From: Caldilineaceae bacterium
GTDB taxonomy: Bacteria > Chloroflexota > Anaerolineae > Caldilineales > Caldilineaceae
Assembly: GCA_026645575.1 (NCBI GenBank)
Contig: JAPKMW010000017.1
Location: 62,001 to 126,000, forward strand
Direction: 5' to 3'
Length of the DNA stretch: 64,000 nt
The position numbers and the translations under genes were made by a program. Position 1 is the first letter of the stretch, and the number at the start of each line of letters is the position of its first letter. A model generated the notes under the pieces. The model ran no database searches and had not been told where the DNA came from. It worked only from the letters and a program-made list of their open reading frames with translations. Positions 46,007-53,925 of the stretch are shown here, piece by piece.

Positions 46007-46066
46007 GGGAAAAATGATGTTGTGACAAGACTTATGTAAACCAAACGCTTCAGTGCTGCTCCAAAG

Positions 46067-46096
46067 TTGGTTCAGATTTACCATCGACGGTATAAT
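46067..46096 (+). promoter_or_regulatory. Candidate sigma70-type promoter of the activase cluster
   Basis: TTGGTT (46067-46072) and a perfect TATAAT (46091-46096) are 18 bases apart. Transcription would start near 46103, giving a leader of about 50 bases to ATG 46153. No cobalamin riboswitch is recognisable in so short a leader. Confidence 0.5.
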
Positions 46097-46152
46097 AGGC
46101 GGCATTGCATTTTCAGTTTGCCAGCAAGGTAAGGATAGCAGCGGCCAGCATT

Positions 46153-48393
46153 ATGTCGATTGTTCAGCGAGAACCAGTAGTCCAGAGCGCCCAGCGCGTT
46201 GTCAAAGTTATCTTTCAACCCAACGGGCGCCAGGGCGAGATCCCGACTGGCACTACCTTGTTGGAAGCCGCCCGCCGCCTTGGTGTCGAGATCGAGTCGA
46301 TCTGTGGCGGCCACCAAACTTGTCGCAAGTGCAAGGTGTTGGTGGAAGAAGGCGACTTTGCCAAATTCGGCGTCACTTCCAGCGCCGACCATTTGACCCC
46401 ACCCGGCGAGCGGGAAACGAGCAATGCTGCCAAGTACAACTTTGAACCAAACGCCCGTATGAGTTGCGGCTGTCAGGTGACCGGCGACGTGGTGATTCGT
46501 GTGCCGGAAGAGAGCCAAACGCGCAAACAGGTGGTACGCAAAGCGGCCGGTGTCGCCCGTGAGATCACCGTTGACGCCCCCATGCGGCTCTACTATGTCG
46601 AGTTACCCACACCCGCGTTGAAGGACCACCGCGGCGACTGGGAACGGCTGCGCGATGAGTTGCACACGGTGCATGGCCTGGAAAACTTACGCTGTGACCT
46701 GACCGTCCTGCGCACCCTGCAACCAACCTTGGCCGCTGGGGGTCGCGCTGTGACGGCCACCATCTGGAACGATCAAGAAGTGATCCGCGTCCAGCCCAGT
46801 TTCCATGACGACCTTTATGGCATTGCCGTCGATGTCGGCACAACGACGATGGCGGCCCATCTCTGTCATCTGCGCACCGGCGCCCTCCTCGCCACGGCCA
46901 GCCGCATGAACCCGCAAGTCCCTTATGGTGAAGACCTGATGAGTCGCGTCAGCTATGCCATGATGAATGATGACGGCACCGAACGGATGCACGCCGTTAT
47001 CATCGATGGCTTGAACGGCTTGATCAGCGAGTTATGCACTGAGGCTGAGATCGCGCCCACTGACGTGGTGGAGATGGTGCTGGTTGGCAACACCACCATG
47101 CACCACCTGCTGCTGGGTGTCAACCCACGTGAACTGGGCGGCGCGCCCTTTAGCCTGGTGACCCATAACGCCGTCGATGTCAAAGCACGCGACCTGGGCC
47201 TGAAAATTGCCTTTGGCGCCAATGTCCACATCCCACCCTGTGAAGCGGGCCATGTCGGCGCCGATAATGTTGGGGTCTTAGTGGCCGAAGCGCCCTACAC
47301 CCAAGGTCAGAACTGGCTGATCCTCGACATCGGCACCAATGGCGAACTGCTGCTGGGCAATCGCGAACGCATGTTAAGCGCCAGCAGCCCCACCGGCCCT
47401 GCCTTTGAAGGCGCCCAAATTTTACATGGAATGCGCGCCGCCCCCGGTGCGATTGAACGTGTCCGCATTGATCCGGTGACACTGGCGGTGAAGTATAAGA
47501 TTATTGGCAAAGAGGAATGGATTGAGAGTCAGATATTGGATATTGGATATTCAAACGCTGCCTCAGACGACCCAATACCCAATATCCAATACCCAATACC
47601 CAATACCCCAATCACCGAAAGCGAACGCCGCCGCCAAAAGCGCGACGCCCTCCTCAACCCCACCCTGCGCACGGCGGGCATCTGCGGATCGGGCATTATT
47701 GAGGCGATTGCTGAATTATTCAAGGCGGGAGTGATTGCGCCGAATGGGCGCTTTGTGGCGCTAGATCATCCACGGCTGCGCACGGGGTTGGGTGACGGTG
47801 GTGGCAAGGCGGCCTTTGTCCTGGCCTGGGCGCATGAGACTAGCAGCGGCAGCGAGGTGGTTGTCCACTCCGATGACATCCGGGCGATCCAACTGGGCAA
47901 AGCGGCGCTCTACGCCGGCGCCAAGTTATTGATGAATCGACTGGAATTGACCACCGTTGATCGCATTGTGCTGGCCGGTGGTTTTGGCAGCTATATTGAC
48001 CCGCTCCACGCCATGATCCTGGGCCTAATTCCCGATTGTGAACTGGCCCATGTGCAAGCCGTGGGCAACGCCGCTGGCGACGGCGCCCGCATGATTCTGC
48101 TGGACAAAGCCAAACGGGCCGAGGCGCAATGGGCCGCACGCTGGGTACGCTATGTCGAAACCGCCGTCGAGCCGACCTTCCAGGAAGAGTTTGTCGGCGC
48201 CATTGACATCCCGCACAGCGCCGATCCCTTTCCCCATCTGGCCGAGGTACTGGCAGCGGCCAAAGCGCAATGGCCGGCGGAACGGCTGGCCGCTGTCGAA
48301 ACGATGGCGAATAGTGGGCGCAATCGCCGCGCCAGTTCGGAAGATCGCGCCGCACGTCGGGCAGAACGGGCGCAACGAAAAGGAGAAATGTGA
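46153..48393 (+). CDS. RACo-type reductive activator of corrinoid proteins (2Fe-2S + ASKHA/DUF4445)
   Basis: 746 residues from ATG 46153; an in-frame TTG at 46105 would lie upstream of the likely translation start. The N-terminal ferredoxin domain has ICGGHQTCRKCKV (Cys near 50, 56, 59) and MSCGCQ. The ASKHA ATPase domain has AVDVGTTTMAAHL (about 224), VGNTTMHHLLLG, DIGTNGELLLG and GICGSGIIEA. Such proteins re-reduce the Co(II) of corrinoid methyltransferase systems using ATP. Between YKIIGKEEW and GICGSG an extra IPNIQYPIPN-rich stretch is encoded by a TATTGGG repeat (47532-47610). No corrinoid-binding protein lies nearby, so its partner must be elsewhere. Confidence 0.88.
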   Translation: MSIVQREPVVQSAQRVVKVIFQPNGRQGEIPTGTTLLEAARRLGVEIESICGGHQTCRKCKVLVEEGDFAKFGVTSSADHLTPPGERETSNAAKYNFEPNARMSCGCQVTGDVVIRVPEESQTRKQVVRKAAGVAREITVDAPMRLYYVELPTPALKDHRGDWERLRDELHTVHGLENLRCDLTVLRTLQPTLAAGGRAVTATIWNDQEVIRVQPSFHDDLYGIAVDVGTTTMAAHLCHLRTGALLATASRMNPQVPYGEDLMSRVSYAMMNDDGTERMHAVIIDGLNGLISELCTEAEIAPTDVVEMVLVGNTTMHHLLLGVNPRELGGAPFSLVTHNAVDVKARDLGLKIAFGANVHIPPCEAGHVGADNVGVLVAEAPYTQGQNWLILDIGTNGELLLGNRERMLSASSPTGPAFEGAQILHGMRAAPGAIERVRIDPVTLAVKYKIIGKEEWIESQILDIGYSNAASDDPIPNIQYPIPNTPITESERRRQKRDALLNPTLRTAGICGSGIIEAIAELFKAGVIAPNGRFVALDHPRLRTGLGDGGGKAAFVLAWAHETSSGSEVVVHSDDIRAIQLGKAALYAGAKLLMNRLELTTVDRIVLAGGFGSYIDPLHAMILGLIPDCELAHVQAVGNAAGDGARMILLDKAKRAEAQWAARWVRYVETAVEPTFQEEFVGAIDIPHSADPFPHLAEVLAAAKAQWPAERLAAVETMANSGRNRRASSEDRAARRAERAQRKGEM
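47532..47610. repeat. TATTGGG-type inverted repeat inserted in the activase gene
   Basis: ATATTGG units on the left and CCCAATA units on the right form an imperfect inverted repeat within the coding sequence, in frame. The same unit makes the perfect 18-bp palindrome at 62143-62192. It adds a low-complexity peptide between two conserved motifs. Confidence 0.8.
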
Positions 48394-48517
48394 GGCGTGT
48401 GGCGTGTTGCGTGAACCGTAAATCATCTTTATCGCCAGCGGAAAGCTGTTGTAACAAAGCAACCATTTGAAAAAAATCAACTTACTTACAGTTCACGCAA
48501 CCCGCCACACGCCTCAC
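48390..48517. repeat. 27-bp inverted repeat (one mismatch), 74-base loop
   Basis: Arms 48390-48416 and 48491-48517 are complementary except at one base. The left arm overlaps the activase stop codon. Arms consist of GCGTGTT-like words; similar GCGTGTTGC-type words appear near 59484-59541. Confidence 0.8.
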
Positions 48518-48545
48518 GCTTGCAACTTATGAGAAGGGGTCTAGA

Positions 48546-48851
48546 ATGGCTGAATATCAAATTACCTACTGGCGTGACCTGCCCGCCATGGTGACGGCGC
48601 GCGAGGGACGCCGCAATACAGCGAAGGTGGAATTGCCGCAGCGCTTTCAGGATGCCATTGATCGCGCGGCGATGGTCATGGGACTCACCGGCACCGACGC
48701 CTATTTGGAACAGTGGCGGCGCGATGGCTGGCAGGAACGGCCCGGCACACCGGAAGAAGTAGCGCAAGCCGTGGCCGCCGAAGTGGAAACAACCTATTCA
48801 CCAGCTCGTTTACGGGAATTGATCCACGCTCTCAGCAAACGTGAGGCATAG
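48546..48851 (+). CDS. PF13769 'virulence factor' family small protein
   Basis: 101 residues from ATG 48546, with GAAGGGG upstream. YQITYWRDLPAMVTAREG, AKVELPQRFQDAIDRAAM and LEQWRR match, from memory, the small family named Virulence_fact (PF13769). Despite its name it occurs beside corrinoid methyltransferase, activase and DUF1638 genes. Its biochemical role is unknown. The name should not be read as pathogenicity. Confidence 0.7.
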   Translation: MAEYQITYWRDLPAMVTAREGRRNTAKVELPQRFQDAIDRAAMVMGLTGTDAYLEQWRRDGWQERPGTPEEVAQAVAAEVETTYSPARLRELIHALSKREA

Positions 48852-48883
48852 ATGTAAGTTTACGCGAAGGAATGAAAAGACGT

Positions 48884-49894
48884 ATGAGTAACCAATTGTT
48901 AACCTGGTTAGCCGAAGGGCGTGTCCTCTTAGGTGATGGCGCGATGGGCACGATGTTGCAACAGGCCGGCTTGACCGACGGCGGCGCCCCCGAATTGTGG
49001 AATGTCACCCAGCCGGCCAAGGTGCGCGGGGTCTATCAAGCCTATGTCGATGCCGGCGCCAACCTGATCGAGACGAACACCTTTGGCGGCACCTCGGCCC
49101 GGCTCAAGCTGCATCACCTGCAAGATCGAGTGGTAGAACTCAATCGCGCCGGTGTGCAACTGGCGAAAGAAGTGGCGGCGCCAGCGGGGGTGTTGGTCGC
49201 CGGGTCGATTGGCCCTAGCGGCGAATTGATCGAACCCGTCGGCCCGCTGAGCATGGCCGATGCTGAAGCGATGTTTGCCGAGCAGACCCAAGGGTTGGTC
49301 GAAGGGGGCGTCGATCTGATTGTCATCGAGACCATGAGCCATCTCAACGAGGTGGAAGCTGCCGTCAAAGGCGCCCAACGCGTTGCGCCCGACCTGCCCA
49401 TTGTCGTCACCCTGAGTTTTGACACCAACTTTCATACGATGATGGGTGTCAGCCCCAAAGAGGCGGTGGCAACGCTCAGTTCGTGGGGTGTACAAATTAT
49501 CGGCGCCAACTGTGGCAATGGCCCTGCCGAAATTGAAACGGTGATGACGCAGATGGCCCAACATCGCCCGGACGGGATCTATTTAATGGCGCAGAGCAAC
49601 GCCGGTATGCCCCAGTATATCAACGGTAAGATTCAATATGATGGCACGCCCGCTATCATGGCCGACAATGCGCTGCGGCTACGCAACCTGGGGGTCAACA
49701 TTATCGGTGCCTGCTGTGGCAGCACGCCGGCCCACATCGCCGCCATGCGCGCTGCCCTCGATCAAGCGCAAGGCCAGCCCATCAGCGGCCCGCCCTCGCT
49801 TAACGACGACGATGGGCAAATCGAAAGCGCCGAAAGTCGCGCCGCCCGTGCAGCGGCTCGGCGCAGTGAGCGACGACAGCGAGTTGCTGCGTAG
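48884..49894 (+). CDS. Homocysteine S-methyltransferase-fold methyltransferase
   Basis: 336 residues from ATG 48884 (ATG 48872 in frame). It shows the Pcys/BHMT barrel signature: LLGDGAMGTMLQQ, NLIETNTFGGT, AGSIGPSG and IVIETM. The zinc-binding cysteines are in GANCGNG (about 210) and GACCGST (about 277). Known members transfer methyl groups to a thiol or corrinoid. Here the activase, PF13769 and DUF1638 neighbours suggest a corrinoid-linked demethylation route, for example of a quaternary amine; this is inference. The basic, Arg-rich tail (about 310-336) is unusual and mirrors the activase tail. Confidence 0.85.
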   Translation: MSNQLLTWLAEGRVLLGDGAMGTMLQQAGLTDGGAPELWNVTQPAKVRGVYQAYVDAGANLIETNTFGGTSARLKLHHLQDRVVELNRAGVQLAKEVAAPAGVLVAGSIGPSGELIEPVGPLSMADAEAMFAEQTQGLVEGGVDLIVIETMSHLNEVEAAVKGAQRVAPDLPIVVTLSFDTNFHTMMGVSPKEAVATLSSWGVQIIGANCGNGPAEIETVMTQMAQHRPDGIYLMAQSNAGMPQYINGKIQYDGTPAIMADNALRLRNLGVNIIGACCGSTPAHIAAMRAALDQAQGQPISGPPSLNDDDGQIESAESRAARAAARRSERRQRVAA

Positions 49895-49898
49895 TGTA

Positions 49899-49970
49899 AT
49901 TGAGGAGATTAAGAGATTGAGAGATTACGTTAGGTCAAAATTAATCTCTCAATCTCTTAATCTCCTCAAT
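49899..49970. repeat. Perfect 29-bp inverted repeat of GAGATTAAGAGATTG units
   Basis: Arms at 49899-49927 and 49942-49970 are exact complements around a 14-base loop. The arm is built from GAGATT-like words. The same words make the repeats at 55893-55945 and 58429-58498. Confidence 0.9.
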
Positions 49971-49988
49971 CTCTAGTAGGGATTTCCT

Positions 49989-50612
49989 GTGAAAATTGGC
50001 ATTATCGCCTGTGGCGCCATTGTGCGTGAGATGATCGCCATTGCCAAACGGCAGGGCTGGGAGTTTGAGTTGACGGCGGTGCCGGCGCAGTTGCACAATC
50101 GGCCCGAACAGATCGCGCCGGCGGTGGCGGCGCGGTTGGATGAATGGGCGCAGCGCTTTGACTTGATCTTGCTAGGCTATGCCGATTGTGGGACAGGCGG
50201 GGCATTGGATGCCGTGATCGAGCGCTATGACCATGTCGTGCGCATCGACGGCCCCCACTGTTATGAATTCTTTGGCGGCGAACACTTTACCCAACACAAT
50301 GATGCCTATCTCGGCACCTTCTACCTGACCGATTTTTTGGCCCGCCACTTCGACGGATTGGTCTGGAAAGGGCTGGGCTTAGATCGTCATCCGCAACTGC
50401 GCGATCTCTATTTTGGCAACTACACCCATGTCCTCTATCTCCAACAGTTGTCCGATCAGGATGAGCGCGCGCGTGCCCAAGCAGCGGCGGAAAAGCTAGG
50501 CTTGACCTACAAACATATCTTCACGGATCTGGCTGTGCTGGAAGCGCGGCTGGTGGCACTGGTGGAGGAGCGGCGGCAACAATTGGCAAACCTCACGAGT
50601 ACTCAATCTTGA
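49989..50612 (+). CDS. DUF1638 family protein
   Basis: 207 residues from GTG 49989, AGGGA upstream. IGIIACGAIVREM at the start, LHNRPEQIAPAV, LLGYADCGTGGALDAVIERY and GPHCYEFFGG are the conserved words of DUF1638, with Cys and His residues that could bind a metal. DUF1638 genes accompany corrinoid methyl-transfer clusters, but the function is unknown. The end overlaps the next gene by four bases (TTGA). Confidence 0.85.
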   Translation: MKIGIIACGAIVREMIAIAKRQGWEFELTAVPAQLHNRPEQIAPAVAARLDEWAQRFDLILLGYADCGTGGALDAVIERYDHVVRIDGPHCYEFFGGEHFTQHNDAYLGTFYLTDFLARHFDGLVWKGLGLDRHPQLRDLYFGNYTHVLYLQQLSDQDERARAQAAAEKLGLTYKHIFTDLAVLEARLVALVEERRQQLANLTSTQS

Positions 50613-51526
50613 AACGTGTCATCTTCCTCTTTCTCGATGGCGTCGGCTTGGGGTCGGCTGATCCGGCGATCAATCCGCTGGCGGTTGACCGTTACCCGAC
50701 TTTGCAGCACTTGTTGAATGGTCATGCGCCGGTTGCCGCCGGTCGTCTCTCAACACCGCTGGCTGAACTCGTGCCGACGGACGCCAACCTCGGTCTCCCT
50801 GGCCGGCCCCAGAGTGCGACCGGGCAGACGGCGATCCTCACCGGCGTCAATGCGCCCCAACAGCTTGGCGAACATTACGGCCCCCGCCCCGATGATCGCG
50901 TGCGGGCGATTTTGCGCAGTGACAACATTTTTACACGGCTACAGCGCGCCGGTTTGCGCCCTTTTTTTTGTAATGGCTATCCACAGGGCTATTTCGCCGC
51001 CATCAACCGCGGCAAACGCTTGTTGAGCGCCATCCCCTTTGCCGCCACAGTGAGCGGATTGGCGCTGCCCACGGCAGCGGACATCTACGCGGGGCGCGCC
51101 CTGGCCGCCGATTTTACCAATGCCGGCTGGCGCGATTATCTGGGTTATGCTGATGTACCTGTTTTCACCGCAGAAGCCGCCGGCGCCAAACTCTGGGCCA
51201 TCGCCCAGCCCTATCATTTCGTCTTCTTTGAACACTGGCAAACGGATGTGTTGGGTCATGCCGCTGATCTGCCGGCAGCGGTGGAAAATTTTCAGCGCTT
51301 TGATGGCTTTCTGGCCGGGTTGTTGGCGACAGCAAATCTTGACGAGACGCTGATCATCGTCAGCAGTGATCACGGCAATGTCGAAGATTGCTCACACGGT
51401 AAGCATACCGATAACCTAGTTTTTACCCTGTTGCTGGGTGCGGGGCGAAAGGAAGCGGCGACGCGCCTCCAGAGTCTCACCGATTTTGTGCCGTTGATTG
51501 AGGCATTTCTAGAAGACAAAGGATAG
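50609..51526 (+). CDS. Metalloenzyme of the alkaline phosphatase superfamily
   Basis: 305 residues from TTG 50609, which overlaps the previous stop. FLFLDGVGLG gives the first metal-binding Asp, SATGQTAILTG the nucleophile region, and SSDHGNVED the second metal site, as in the phosphoglycerate mutase / phosphopentomutase metalloenzyme group. It is much shorter than phosphoglycerate mutase, so it is an uncharacterised member. Coupling to DUF1638 hints at a shared process. Confidence 0.78.
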   Translation: MKRVIFLFLDGVGLGSADPAINPLAVDRYPTLQHLLNGHAPVAAGRLSTPLAELVPTDANLGLPGRPQSATGQTAILTGVNAPQQLGEHYGPRPDDRVRAILRSDNIFTRLQRAGLRPFFCNGYPQGYFAAINRGKRLLSAIPFAATVSGLALPTAADIYAGRALAADFTNAGWRDYLGYADVPVFTAEAAGAKLWAIAQPYHFVFFEHWQTDVLGHAADLPAAVENFQRFDGFLAGLLATANLDETLIIVSSDHGNVEDCSHGKHTDNLVFTLLLGAGRKEAATRLQSLTDFVPLIEAFLEDKG

Positions 51527-51530
51527 CAGC

Positions 51531-51638
51531 ATGGAATTTTATGATGATGACCTCAGTCACTTTGCCCCGCACCAACGACCGGCGCAATTCAATCGCGCCA
51601 TGTTAGCCTTTCTCAGCAAAGTCCTATCAGCCGCATAG
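51531..51638 (+). pseudogene. Possible alpha/beta-hydrolase C-terminal remnant
   Basis: A 35-codon frame starts four bases after the previous stop. DLSHFAPHQRPAQFNRAMLAFL looks like the catalytic-His end of an alpha/beta-hydrolase (x-HFAPxxxPxxFN), with nothing of the rest of the enzyme nearby. Most likely a leftover fragment, although a short peptide cannot be excluded. Confidence 0.4.
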
Positions 51639-51692
51639 GCAGAACCATAGACCGATGGACAGAGAAGACGAATCATTTCGCCCAAAGTCATA

Positions 51693-51721
51693 TTGACGTA
51701 AGCCGAGCCAGATGGTAAAGT
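51693..51721 (+). promoter_or_regulatory. Promoter of the tRNA-like gene
   Basis: TTGACG (51693-51698) and TAAAGT (51716-51721) are exactly 17 bases apart. Transcription would begin near 51728, only about eight bases before the acceptor stem of the tRNA-shaped RNA. Confidence 0.55.
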
Positions 51722-51735
51722 TACTCTAACAATCA

Positions 51736-51841
51736 GGGGAGGTAGCTTAATGGTAGAGCGCCGGATACTCTCCGCCACTGGCACCGAGAGTTCCTTTCAT
51801 TTGGTTAACCGGCGATGCAGGTTCAACTCCTGCCTTCCCCA
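51736..51841 (+). tRNA. Oversized tRNA-shaped RNA (106 nt) with about 35 extra bases in the anticodon region
   Basis: The acceptor arm GGGGAGG (51736-51742) pairs with CTTCCCC (51834-51840) and A73 follows. The D arm GCTT-AATGGTA-GAGC is canonical. The T arm GCAGG-TTCAACT-CCTGC is canonical. Between D and T arms lie 57 bases instead of about 22: GCCGG (51760-51764) pairs with CCGGC (51809-51813), enclosing 44 bases that include a hairpin ACTCTC/GAGAGT (51767-51772, 51786-51791). Removing 37 bases (51767-51803) would leave loop ATGTTAA, anticodon GTT (Asn). Removing 35 bases (51767-51801) would leave TTGGTTA, anticodon GGT (Thr). Neither is certain. No CCA is encoded. It could be an interrupted tRNA, a tRNA mimic or a decayed copy. 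Confidence 0.5.
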
Positions 51842-51846
51842 CCTAG

Positions 51847-51898
51847 CAGGGGGCACAGGCGGTTCCTTAACTTCTTGGATCTTACCGCCCGCCCCCTG
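51847..51898 (+). terminator. Bipartite GC-rich hairpin after the tRNA-like gene
   Basis: CAGGGGGC (51847-51854) pairs with 51891-51898, and GGCGGT (51858-51863) with ACCGCC (51884-51889), around a 20-base loop. No T-run. It may protect or end the RNA. Confidence 0.45.
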
Positions 51899-51951
51899 TG
51901 AATGACAGGATGCCACCTGTTGTGCTATCCTGTTTATGAATGGGAGTTCTT

Positions 51952-53814
51952 ATGCACGAAGCTACCTTACGTCTTTTTAACGCCGTTCAAATCAGCCACC
52001 GCACAACCACGCCGCACCCACCCGCCATCCTGGAACGCACGATCCAACAGGGCTATCTGCTGGACTCGACCATCGCGCCGGACGATGCCTTGTTAGCGGC
52101 GATCGAACGGGTGGTTGGGCTGTCCGGTGAGCAGGCGAATGCGGCCTTTCATAAATCGTGGCGCGTGGTGCAAGAATCGCCGCTGGAGCAGTTAGTCATT
52201 CAGCAACTCCTCCACTACTTGACCACCTACGGGCTGGAGCAACTGGGGCTTGACCGCCAAGGTATTCTCTACATTCCAGCGGAAACAGTAGAATTACCCG
52301 CCCTGCAAAGCGACATTCCCCTGCGCCTGATCAAAGGGCTGGACGCCCAGGAGATCCTAGCCCGCATTGTCACCCTGGGCGCCGGCATTGCCCTGTCCCC
52401 GACGACCCTGGCCGACATCATGACGATTGTGCGAGCCAACGGTTATGATCCGGCCTTTGTCGAACGCATTCAGAATCGGGAATTGCGGGCGTTACTGGCT
52501 GATCACTATGGCCTGATCCCGACCGAGCCGGTCGAGTTCCTGCGCTATCTGATCAGCCAACTGACCGGCGAAACGCTGCTGATCAAGAATGACTATCTCA
52601 TCGACAAAATCAAAGCTGCCGACGGCCAGGTGTTGGATCGCTTGCTACCCCAGGCGCCCGCCAACTTGGCCGCAATTTTCTTGCGCTACAAACCGCTCTT
52701 TCTGGCGCTGAAAAGCATTGCCGGTAACAAAACCTTTTTCAACCGTCTACGCAAGGACGCGGCCAAACAGCATACGCCCCTGCCGGCAGATTACTTGAAC
52801 AGTGTGACCACCCAGATCAAAGCGGGGCGGCTGGATCTCACCGAGCTACAGCAACGGGTCGCCAGGGCGCCGATCTGGCGCACTATTCGGCTGGCCTACG
52901 CCCTCCAACAGCGCTTGCACCCTGGCGACTCAATTCTCTACCGGGTGCGCAATGGCCGAGGGTGGGTGGCGCCCTTTGCCTGGCCAGCGGCGTGCAATGC
53001 TGTGACCGAACAAGCCTTGACGATTGTCCTGGGGGCGATTGCCGACGCCATCCGGGAGCGGGTCAGCGGGCAGCAGTTCTATCTGCCGGCCCATGTGCAA
53101 TATGCGTTACCGGCCACGGAAAAGCAATTTACTGGTCACCTGCCTACTGGCACGTCGGTGGCCGTGGCGCAGGATCTGTTGGTGGGCATTCACTGGCAAA
53201 ATACCGCCAAGCGGGTTGATCTCGACCTCTCGGTCATCGGCGCCAGCGGCAAGATCGGCTGGGATGCGTCCTATCGCACCGACGACCGCACCGTCTTGTT
53301 CTCCGGCGACATGACCGACGCCCCACCACCCCACGGCGCCAGCGAACTCTTCTATCTCAAAGCCGGCGCCCAGGAGCCGCGCATTTTGTTTGTCAATTAT
53401 TTCAATTTGGCGGAGGGTGATGCCGTCGAATGTCGCTTGTTGGTCGCCCAGGAAGCGCCAACAAATTTTGGCAAGAATTACATGGTCGATGTGAACAACC
53501 TGGTGGCGACGGCTACGCTCACCGTCAACCAAAAGCAGACCATTTTGGGGCTGCTGGCCCAGGTCGATGGTGTGCAACGGGTTTACCTGGCCCAAGTCAG
53601 CGTCGGTAATTCGATCACGGCAACGAAGAAGCCACACACCACCGCCGCCCGCCAATACCTGGTGCGCACGCTGCTCAATCCCATCGATTTGCGCGACCTT
53701 TTACACCGGGCCGGTGCCATTGTGGTGACGGAGAAGCCGGATGGGGAGTATATCGATCTGTCACCGGCGCAGTTGGATAAAGGTACGATCATCGGGTTAC
53801 TCACACTACCGTAA
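51952..53814 (+). CDS. Orphan 620-residue protein with TerD-like C-terminal region
   Basis: Start ATG 51952 has GGGAG five bases upstream; ATG 51940 is in frame. No signal peptide or membrane segment. The first about 370 residues are mostly helical, with HKSWRVVQESPLEQL and FLRYKPLFLAL. The region about 385-510 has DLDLSVIGASGKIGWDASY and LFSGDMTDAPPPHGASELFYL, reminiscent of TerD-type domains with their D-rich loop and HSGD motif. I do not recognise the whole protein. It sits directly after the unusual tRNA-shaped RNA, suggesting a functional pair, but that is inference from position only. Confidence 0.65.
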   Translation: MHEATLRLFNAVQISHRTTTPHPPAILERTIQQGYLLDSTIAPDDALLAAIERVVGLSGEQANAAFHKSWRVVQESPLEQLVIQQLLHYLTTYGLEQLGLDRQGILYIPAETVELPALQSDIPLRLIKGLDAQEILARIVTLGAGIALSPTTLADIMTIVRANGYDPAFVERIQNRELRALLADHYGLIPTEPVEFLRYLISQLTGETLLIKNDYLIDKIKAADGQVLDRLLPQAPANLAAIFLRYKPLFLALKSIAGNKTFFNRLRKDAAKQHTPLPADYLNSVTTQIKAGRLDLTELQQRVARAPIWRTIRLAYALQQRLHPGDSILYRVRNGRGWVAPFAWPAACNAVTEQALTIVLGAIADAIRERVSGQQFYLPAHVQYALPATEKQFTGHLPTGTSVAVAQDLLVGIHWQNTAKRVDLDLSVIGASGKIGWDASYRTDDRTVLFSGDMTDAPPPHGASELFYLKAGAQEPRILFVNYFNLAEGDAVECRLLVAQEAPTNFGKNYMVDVNNLVATATLTVNQKQTILGLLAQVDGVQRVYLAQVSVGNSITATKKPHTTAARQYLVRTLLNPIDLRDLLHRAGAIVVTEKPDGEYIDLSPAQLDKGTIIGLLTLP

Positions 53815-53925
53815 GATATCCATTACACTTATCGTTGCCTTCCACCAGACGAACGAGCGACAGGTTGCGTAAGGCGGCGCAGTGGATAGCGCCCCAAGTT
53901 GGCGATGGAACTGCACAACAACGCA

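Noticed and set aside
46097..46152. Cobalamin riboswitch upstream of the corrinoid activase
   Set aside because: The leader between the likely start site and ATG is only about 50 bases, too short for a B12 riboswitch, and no B12-box word is seen.
46105..46152. TTG 46105 as the activase start
   Set aside because: It lies just two bases beyond the expected transcription start from the TATAAT at 46091-46096 and has no ribosome site; the ferredoxin domain is complete from ATG 46153.
49899..49970. CRISPR-like array
   Set aside because: The repeats are inverted, not direct with equal spacers, and no cas gene is present in the window.
51736..51841. Selenocysteine tRNA (selC) as explanation for the long tRNA
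   Set aside because: The D arm is four base pairs with a short loop, the acceptor stem has seven pairs, and no TCA anticodon sits in a proper stem-loop, unlike bacterial tRNA-Sec.
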